A stretch of 27,319 nt of DNA. Origin: Cytophagia bacterium. Its GTDB lineage: Bacteria > Bacteroidota > Bacteroidia > UBA7662. This document shows, in pieces, positions 22,875-27,319 of the stretch. The DNA is taken from positions 1 through 27,319 of the forward strand of contig RFOZ01000008.1 in assembly GCA_009926405.1 (NCBI GenBank). Reading direction: 5' to 3'. Position numbers and translations under genes: made by a program. Within the stretch, counting starts at the first letter, position 1, and the number at the start of each line of letters is the position of its first letter. The notes beneath the pieces are model-generated. The model was given only the letters and a program-made list of their open reading frames with translations. It was not told where the DNA came from and made no database searches.

Positions 22875-23882
22875 ATGGAAGACAAAGAACATCGTTTGCC
22901 GGCGGCCCTGTTTTTGGACCGGGACGGCGTTATAAACCACGATCCGGGCGATTATACTTGCCGTCCCGAGGACTGGCATCTCTTGGATGGTATCACCGAT
23001 GTGATGAAAGCCTACCAAAGAGCCGGTTACCGTCTGGTGGTGGTAACCAACCAAGGAGGTATCGGGTTGGGTCGGTACAGCCTCGAGGTTTTGAACCTTA
23101 TACACGAGCGAATGAACCAAGCCTTGGCCCAGCGCGACCTGGTTTTGGACGGAATCTACGCCTGTCCGCACCACCCCAGAATCGAACCCTGCTTGTGCCG
23201 TAAACCTGCTCCCCTGTTGATCCAAAAAGCCTTGCACCGTTGGAATTTGGACCCCAAGCAATCCCTCATGATTGGAGATCGATCCCGGGATGTCGAGGCC
23301 GCCCAGAATGCAGGGGTTCCCGGTTATCTGGTGCCTGTCAATGCCGATTTGCGGCGATTGGAAGGACCCTGGCAATCCCTGCTCAAGGCTCTCTGTTTGG
23401 TCGCCCTCTGTTTGGGTAGCATGGTGGATTTTGTCCAAGCCCAGAACCTGGTTGCTCAGGTTTTTTTGGATCCCCGTTGCCCGGCTACCCAAAGTGCCAT
23501 TCCTGCTTTGCAGCGCAGCCAAGAAAAATGGGCTGAGCAAGTCCATTGGATTGCGGTCTTTAGCGATTCAAGCCTCAGCGAACAAGCCTGCCTAAAATAT
23601 TTGTTAGAACACAATTTGGCTATGGCTCTTCGGAGGGATCCTCGAGCCAACAACCTACGGGTGTACCGGATTCCTTTGCAACCCTGGATACTGCTCACCA
23701 ATACCCGTGCCGTTACCTTGCACCAAGGTCCTTTGTTGGATGCAAAAACCTTGCCGAACGACCGTCAAACCTGGGAAAAAAGCCTTGAAGAATGGTTGCA
23801 GAAACCTGAAATTCGGAGCAACACACTCCCAACCAAGGCCAGCGTGCGCGGCCATGGATGCCCCGTCCGCAAAAGACCCTAG
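22875..23882 (+). CDS. GmhB-like heptose bisphosphatase fused to a membrane segment and redoxin-like domain
   Basis: One 335-residue frame with two parts. Residues 10-160 are a HAD-IIIA phosphatase like GmhB, which removes the 7-phosphate of D-glycero-D-manno-heptose 1,7-bisphosphate in ADP-heptose synthesis. Asp15 and Asp17 are in FLDRDGVIN, VVTNQGG is motif II, CPHHPRIEPCLCRKP (97-111) is the zinc loop plus motif III Lys110, and GDRSRDVEAA (Asp135, Asp139) is motif IV. Residues 168-184 are hydrophobic with a signal-peptide-like end VQAQ (187-190). Residues 191-310 resemble an exported thioredoxin or peroxiredoxin-like domain: VFLDPRCPATQSAIPALQ with a single Cys202, then IPLQPWILLTN. GmhB alone is about 180 residues. 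The ATG at 22875 is chosen at the HAD domain. It is divergent from guaA. Confidence 0.82.
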   Translation: MEDKEHRLPAALFLDRDGVINHDPGDYTCRPEDWHLLDGITDVMKAYQRAGYRLVVVTNQGGIGLGRYSLEVLNLIHERMNQALAQRDLVLDGIYACPHHPRIEPCLCRKPAPLLIQKALHRWNLDPKQSLMIGDRSRDVEAAQNAGVPGYLVPVNADLRRLEGPWQSLLKALCLVALCLGSMVDFVQAQNLVAQVFLDPRCPATQSAIPALQRSQEKWAEQVHWIAVFSDSSLSEQACLKYLLEHNLAMALRRDPRANNLRVYRIPLQPWILLTNTRAVTLHQGPLLDAKTLPNDRQTWEKSLEEWLQKPEIRSNTLPTKASVRGHGCPVRKRP

Positions 23883-23908
23883 GCTCTTTCCATACCTTTG
23901 GACTAAAA

Positions 23909-25315
23909 TCAGGCCAAGATGGTCCCCGACCACCGAATTTCAGTCTGGCCCGGAAGTAGTTTATCCAGGTAAACCGGGACAGTCGACCCCGCCCACAACG
24001 GATCATAAACCGCTTCAACGCGAAGGTAATTCGGGGTGTAGCCACGCATGGTCGATGGCGAACCGTTGGAGCCCGCATAGGCTTCGTTCTCGAACAACAC
24101 GGAGAGGGTACGACCGCGAAAACCAAGAGCAAAATCCCTTTCCCTCTCCAAACTCCAACGGGTCAAATCTTGGTTTCGCTTGGCCCTTTGCTCCATCGAA
24201 ACCGAGGCACCCATGGCCATGGCATCCGTACCGGGTCGTTCAGAATATGAAAAAACATGGAGGTAAGCCAAGGGGAGGCTGTCCAAAAAATTCTTGCAGG
24301 CCATAAACTCTTCCTCGGTCTCACCCGGAAAGCCCACCATGACATCGGCACCGATGCTAGCCTCAGGAAACAATTCGATGATTCGGTTCAAACGGTCCCT
24401 GTAAAGTTCCGTCCTGTAGCGCCGTCTCATACGCGCCAACACGGTATCCGATCCACTTTGCAAAGGAATATGAAAATGCGGCACAAAGCGTGGGGATTCC
24501 TTCAGCGCGACCAACAATGATTCATCCAATAAATTGGGCTCAACGCTGGACAGACGGAAGCGTTCAACTTCGACTTCATCGTTGAGCCGACGAACCAGGG
24601 AATCCAAGCCTTGGCGGGGGCCTTCCGGGGAACGATCGCGGTCCCCTTTTCCTCTTCCAAAATCACCCAGGTTCACCCCGGTCAAAACAATTTCAACTGC
24701 TCCGTTCTTGACCAAATCTCTGGCACGTTGAACAACCGAATCCATGCGATCGGAACGAGAAAGGCCCCGAGCCGCCGGAATCGTACAATAGGAACAGGGG
24801 TAATCACAGCCATCCTGAACTTTGAGAAAGGCTCGGGTTCGATCGCCCCAACTTTGGGCAGGCTCAAAATTCAAGGCTTCTTGGATCGGACGATGAACCA
24901 CCCGATGGGTCCCGCCTTCCGGTAGAAGTTGGGGCAATCTCCATTTATCAACGGTACCAGCCACCAAAGTAACACCCGGAATTTGAGCGATTTCCTCGGG
25001 TCGCAACTGGGCATAACAACCTACAACGGCCACCTGAGCATGGGGAGCGTACCGCAAAGCCTGTCGAACCACTTTGGCGCATTTACGATCGGCCTTGTCG
25101 GTTACCGAGCAGGTGTTGATGATATAGACATCTGCACCCTCTTCGAAGTTACAAGGCTCATAACCTTGGTCCTCAAAGGTTTTACGGATCGACAGCCCAT
25201 CCGCGTAATTCAGCTTGCAGCCCAACGTATAAACGGCCACTCGAGGCGGCTTTCCTTCGGTTATTCGGGCAAGGCCTTGGAGGGTGTCTTTGGCTGTGGA
25301 GGCGGCAACCAGCAT
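23909..25315 (-). CDS. mtaB: tRNA t6A37 methylthiotransferase (MtaB-like radical SAM enzyme)
   Basis: Adds a methylthio group to N6-threonylcarbamoyladenosine 37 of ANN-decoding tRNAs, giving ms2t6A. The UPF0004 domain has Cys33 (TLGCKLNYADG), Cys69 (NTCSVT) and Cys100 (GCYAQ), which bind one 4Fe-4S cluster. The radical SAM triad is Cys170, Cys174 and Cys177 (CDYPCSYCTIP). The C-terminal TRAM domain ends the 468-residue protein. LGCKLN and CTIPAARG favour MtaB over MiaB or RimO. It has about 20 more N-terminal residues than usual, but no nearer ATG exists. It lies 15 bp after the exonuclease gene, with AGGA three bases before the ATG. Confidence 0.93.
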   Translation of the reverse strand: MLVAASTAKDTLQGLARITEGKPPRVAVYTLGCKLNYADGLSIRKTFEDQGYEPCNFEEGADVYIINTCSVTDKADRKCAKVVRQALRYAPHAQVAVVGCYAQLRPEEIAQIPGVTLVAGTVDKWRLPQLLPEGGTHRVVHRPIQEALNFEPAQSWGDRTRAFLKVQDGCDYPCSYCTIPAARGLSRSDRMDSVVQRARDLVKNGAVEIVLTGVNLGDFGRGKGDRDRSPEGPRQGLDSLVRRLNDEVEVERFRLSSVEPNLLDESLLVALKESPRFVPHFHIPLQSGSDTVLARMRRRYRTELYRDRLNRIIELFPEASIGADVMVGFPGETEEEFMACKNFLDSLPLAYLHVFSYSERPGTDAMAMGASVSMEQRAKRNQDLTRWSLERERDFALGFRGRTLSVLFENEAYAGSNGSPSTMRGYTPNYLRVEAVYDPLWAGSTVPVYLDKLLPGQTEIRWSGTILA

Positions 25316-25330
25316 GTTCCTAAATTTGGA

Positions 25331-26131
25331 TCAGGTCAAGGATCCGGATGCAGCACCACGCAAGCGAATGGCCGTAATGATTTTTTTGGTGTGTCGGGGA
25401 AAATCACCGGCCATCATCCACGAATAATACGATGGATCCCTGCCAAAAACCTGCTCAACCGATTGACCCTTGTACTTGCCAAATCCAAAAACTTCGATGC
25501 CTTGATCATCCCGGACGATGCGTCCAGCCAAATCAACCGATTTGTTGTTACGGGATGTAAAACGATGGAGAAAATCAACATTTCCCTGCAGATCAGGGTA
25601 CCGATTCAGTTGTTCCAACAATATCCTGCAGGTAGCCCGGGCATCGGCCGCCGCTGAGTGGGCGTTTTCTAGCTCAGCGCCGCAATAATAGCGCAAGGCT
25701 GCTTTCAGGTCCCGGGGTTCCTTTTTGTGAAAAATTGCTTGAACATCCACCATCCGAGCATGCGTAAGGTCCAAATCTTGGTCAATACGCAACATCTCAT
25801 CGACCAAGAACGGCAAATCAAAATAAGCGCTGTTGTAACCCGCCAAATCGGATTGGTCAAAAAACTGAATGATTTTGGGGGCAAACTCTTCGAAAGTCGG
25901 CATGTTCTCCACATCCTTGTCGTAAATCCCGTGGATCTTGGAGACCTCGGCTGGTATAGGAATTCCAGGCTGCAGCCTCTGTACCAATTCCTGAACCGAA
26001 CCATCCGGCTTGAGTTTGACCCCGGCAAACTCCACGATTCGATCCTTGCCTATCGTCAACCCGGTTGTTTCCAAATCAAAAAAGACCAGGGGCCTTTGCA
26101 GAATCAGATTCCCTAATTCAAAATTTTCCAT
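25331..26131 (-). CDS. DEDDh 3'-5' exonuclease with ExoX-like C-terminal domain
   Basis: DNA polymerase III epsilon-like exonuclease of 266 residues. Catalytic set: Asp19 and Glu21 in FFDLETTGL, Asp105 in YNSAYFDLPFL, and His158 with Asp163 in AHSAAADA, so it is the DEDDh type with all metal ligands present. KIHGI is the usual substrate-side loop. From about residue 213, VFGFGKYKGQSVEQVFGRDPSYYSWMM is the small domain also found at the C-terminus of ExoX-like nucleases. A role in DNA repair or end processing is likely; a polymerase proofreading role is not supported by context. The ATG at 26131 starts 18 codons before the first catalytic Asp. It lies between mpl and mtaB on the same strand. 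Confidence 0.9.
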   Translation of the reverse strand: MENFELGNLILQRPLVFFDLETTGLTIGKDRIVEFAGVKLKPDGSVQELVQRLQPGIPIPAEVSKIHGIYDKDVENMPTFEEFAPKIIQFFDQSDLAGYNSAYFDLPFLVDEMLRIDQDLDLTHARMVDVQAIFHKKEPRDLKAALRYYCGAELENAHSAAADARATCRILLEQLNRYPDLQGNVDFLHRFTSRNNKSVDLAGRIVRDDQGIEVFGFGKYKGQSVEQVFGRDPSYYSWMMAGDFPRHTKKIITAIRLRGAASGSLT

Positions 26132-26165
26132 CGTTCGTCGTTAAACATTAAAACCCTGCCTATCT

Positions 26166-26204
26166 CCAATTTCCTTTACAACCTACCATTCACCAATTTC
26201 CTTT
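26166..26204. repeat. Two 12-base direct repeats at the 3' end of mpl
   Basis: CCAATTTCCTTT occurs at 26166-26177 and again at 26193-26204, start points 27 bases apart. One copy is in the last codons of the Mpl gene, the other between it and the exonuclease gene. It looks like a small local duplication, with no clear function. Confidence 0.4.
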
Positions 26205-27319
26205 TCCCAAGGCCAAGCCGACCAAGATCCTGAACTCATCATCAAAAGGGGTCGGTAGGCTGATTGTATTCGAATCCAATCTTGGAGGGATTGCAGGTCA
26301 ACAAAAACTCGTAAATCTTTGCGACCAAAAGCCTGAATCAAAAAATCTTCTTCGAGTCTTGCCCCTTTTTTGCGACGGACCTCTTCGTCCGATACAAAAA
26401 CAGCGGCTACACCAGCCAAATCCATAGTACCCTTGTATTCAGGAATATAATCGGGATTTAGGCTGGAAAAACTATGCAATTCAAGGACGGCCGTAAAATC
26501 GGAACCAAATTGCTCGTTCACAGCACCAACCGAGGCTTTCACCTTGGAAGGGGAATGGGCAAAATCCCGTATGACGGTTCCACCAGAACCGGTATGCATG
26601 CGCTCAAGGCGGCGCGAAGAACCAGGAAAGGACGCAATGGCCTGATAAAAATCGACCTTTTCAAGGCCAGCCACAGCCGTTAATTGCCTGGCAGCAGCAA
26701 TGTTATGCATGTTGTGGCGACCAAAAACCTGCAAGGGAATCTTGCCCAAACTGGTTTTGAGAAAGGTATACCCGTCTTCAACAACATAAGGTGCTGCTTT
26801 GTAGGGTTTGAGTTCAAGGCCACGCCCGTTTTCATGGACCAAGCGAGCCAAGACAGGGTCCTCTTCAAAATAAATCAGGACGGCACCGGAATCAAGGGAT
26901 CGGATATAATCCGCAAAAACCTTTTCGTAGGATTCGGGCGTTGGAAAAACATTGATGTGATCCCAAGCAATCCCTGTAACAACGGTTGCATGAGGTCGGT
27001 AATGCTGCATTTTGGGACGGGGATCCAAGGCAGAACTCAGGTATTCGTCCCCTTCCAAAACAACCGCAGCGGCCTGCGTTCCCAATTGCACCATCCGCTC
27101 GTAGCCCGGCATCGCCGATCCAACCAAATAATCAAAGTTGATTCCGTGAAAGCGTAGGGCATGCATAACCATCGAGGTCACCGTGGTTTTACCGTGGGAA
27201 CCGGCCACCACCAAACGCTGCTGATGAGCCGTCATCTCGCCCACCAATTCAGGGAAGGAACAAACCCGGATTCCCAATTCCATGGCTCTTTGCAATTCGG
27301 GATTATCCGCCTTGGCATG
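26183..27319 (-). CDS. mpl: Mpl-type UDP-N-acetylmuramate:L-Ala-D-Glu-meso-DAP ligase, N-terminus missing
   Basis: Mur ligase family member that reattaches recovered murein tripeptide to UDP-MurNAc in peptidoglycan recycling. The frame is open to the window edge: HAKADNPELQRAMELG precedes the first possible start, so about 70 N-terminal residues lie outside. The ATP P-loop is GSHGKTTVTSM. LEGDEYLSSALDPRPKMQHY and GIAWDHINVFPT match the Mpl-type group typical of Bacteroidota. GRHNMHNIAAA begins the ADP side, and RDFAHSPSKVKASV is the C-terminal domain entry. The gene stops at a TAG at 26185. It is upstream of the exonuclease and mtaB on the same strand, separated by 51 bp. Confidence 0.92.
   Translation of the reverse strand, partial: HAKADNPELQRAMELGIRVCSFPELVGEMTAHQQRLVVAGSHGKTTVTSMVMHALRFHGINFDYLVGSAMPGYERMVQLGTQAAAVVLEGDEYLSSALDPRPKMQHYRPHATVVTGIAWDHINVFPTPESYEKVFADYIRSLDSGAVLIYFEEDPVLARLVHENGRGLELKPYKAAPYVVEDGYTFLKTSLGKIPLQVFGRHNMHNIAAARQLTAVAGLEKVDFYQAIASFPGSSRRLERMHTGSGGTVIRDFAHSPSKVKASVGAVNEQFGSDFTAVLELHSFSSLNPDYIPEYKGTMDLAGVAAVFVSDEEVRRKKGARLEEDFLIQAFGRKDLRVFVDLQSLQDWIRIQSAYRPLLMMSSGSWSAWPWEKEIGEW

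Noticed and set aside
22857..23546. 229-codon open frame opposite the GmhB-like gene
   Set aside because: The coding strand has clear catalytic motifs; the reverse frame shows none.
23355..23882. Separate redoxin gene starting within the GmhB frame
   Set aside because: No ATG precedes the hydrophobic segment, and the first ATG (Met183) would cut the signal-like region; a TTG start remains possible, so a single CDS is reported and the issue is raised as a finding.
23893..23900. TACCTTTG promoter box on the plus strand
   Set aside because: It lies between convergent genes with no plus-strand gene after it; probably chance.
25321..25328. TAAATTTG on the plus strand between exonuclease and mtaB
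   Set aside because: Both neighbours are on the minus strand and the site points into the antisense of the exonuclease; no gene is served.

Overview
The window is chromosomal DNA of a Bacteroidota bacterium. Three things support this. First, the gene families: a GWxTD-type secreted protein, an OstA-like protein, a WbqC-like protein, bifunctional FtcD, a Bacteroidota-type Mpl peptidoglycan ligase, a short SSB next to a small zinc-ribbon protein, and a large exported protein with a PNPxR-type C-terminal domain. Second, Bacteroidota-style -7 promoter boxes (TAnnTTTG) lie just upstream of many start codons. Third, Shine-Dalgarno sequences are mostly absent. Class or genus cannot be fixed from sequence alone. 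Base composition looks even throughout, and I see no insertion sequence, prophage, CRISPR array or defence island. Coding is very dense: no gene-free stretch exceeds about 100 bp, and several neighbours overlap by 4 to 32 bp.

Layout. 1-200 (-): start of a haem-binding (CxxCH) exported protein, cut by the window edge. 267-4391: valS (+), xerD (-, convergent with valS), aroQ (+, divergent from xerD). 4418-7863 (-): envelope operon of GWxTD protein, LpxL-like acyltransferase and family 2 glycosyltransferase. 7876-10596 (+): WbqC-like protein, then a 693-residue exported protein. 10593-11432: divergent ssb (-) and zinc-ribbon gene (+) around a palindrome-rich control region. 11464-13979 (-): family 4 glycosyltransferase, polysaccharide flippase and tRNA-His. 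14053-15726 (+): OstA-like protein. 15749-17437 (-): ftcD. 17496-20117 (+): PhoD-like phosphatase and a trans-sulfuration-family PLP enzyme. 20114-22833 (-): guaA and an RsmB-like methyltransferase. 22875-23882 (+): GmhB-like phosphatase fused to a thioredoxin-like domain. 23909-27319 (-): partial mpl, a DEDDh exonuclease and mtaB.

Much of the window serves the cell envelope: lipid A acylation, glycan transfer and flipping, heptose supply, LPS-transport-like OstA, peptidoglycan recycling and exported proteins. It is interleaved with housekeeping genes for tRNA charging and modification, GMP synthesis, DNA repair and chromosome-dimer resolution. The most unusual gene is the GmhB-redoxin fusion, where a signal-peptide-like segment sits in the middle of one reading frame. 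The most coherent non-coding signal is the set of TAnnTTTG boxes placed 3 to 36 nt before start codons, several close enough to imply leaderless transcripts. The ssb/zinc-ribbon intergenic region, with nested inverted repeats over both promoters, is the best regulatory candidate.
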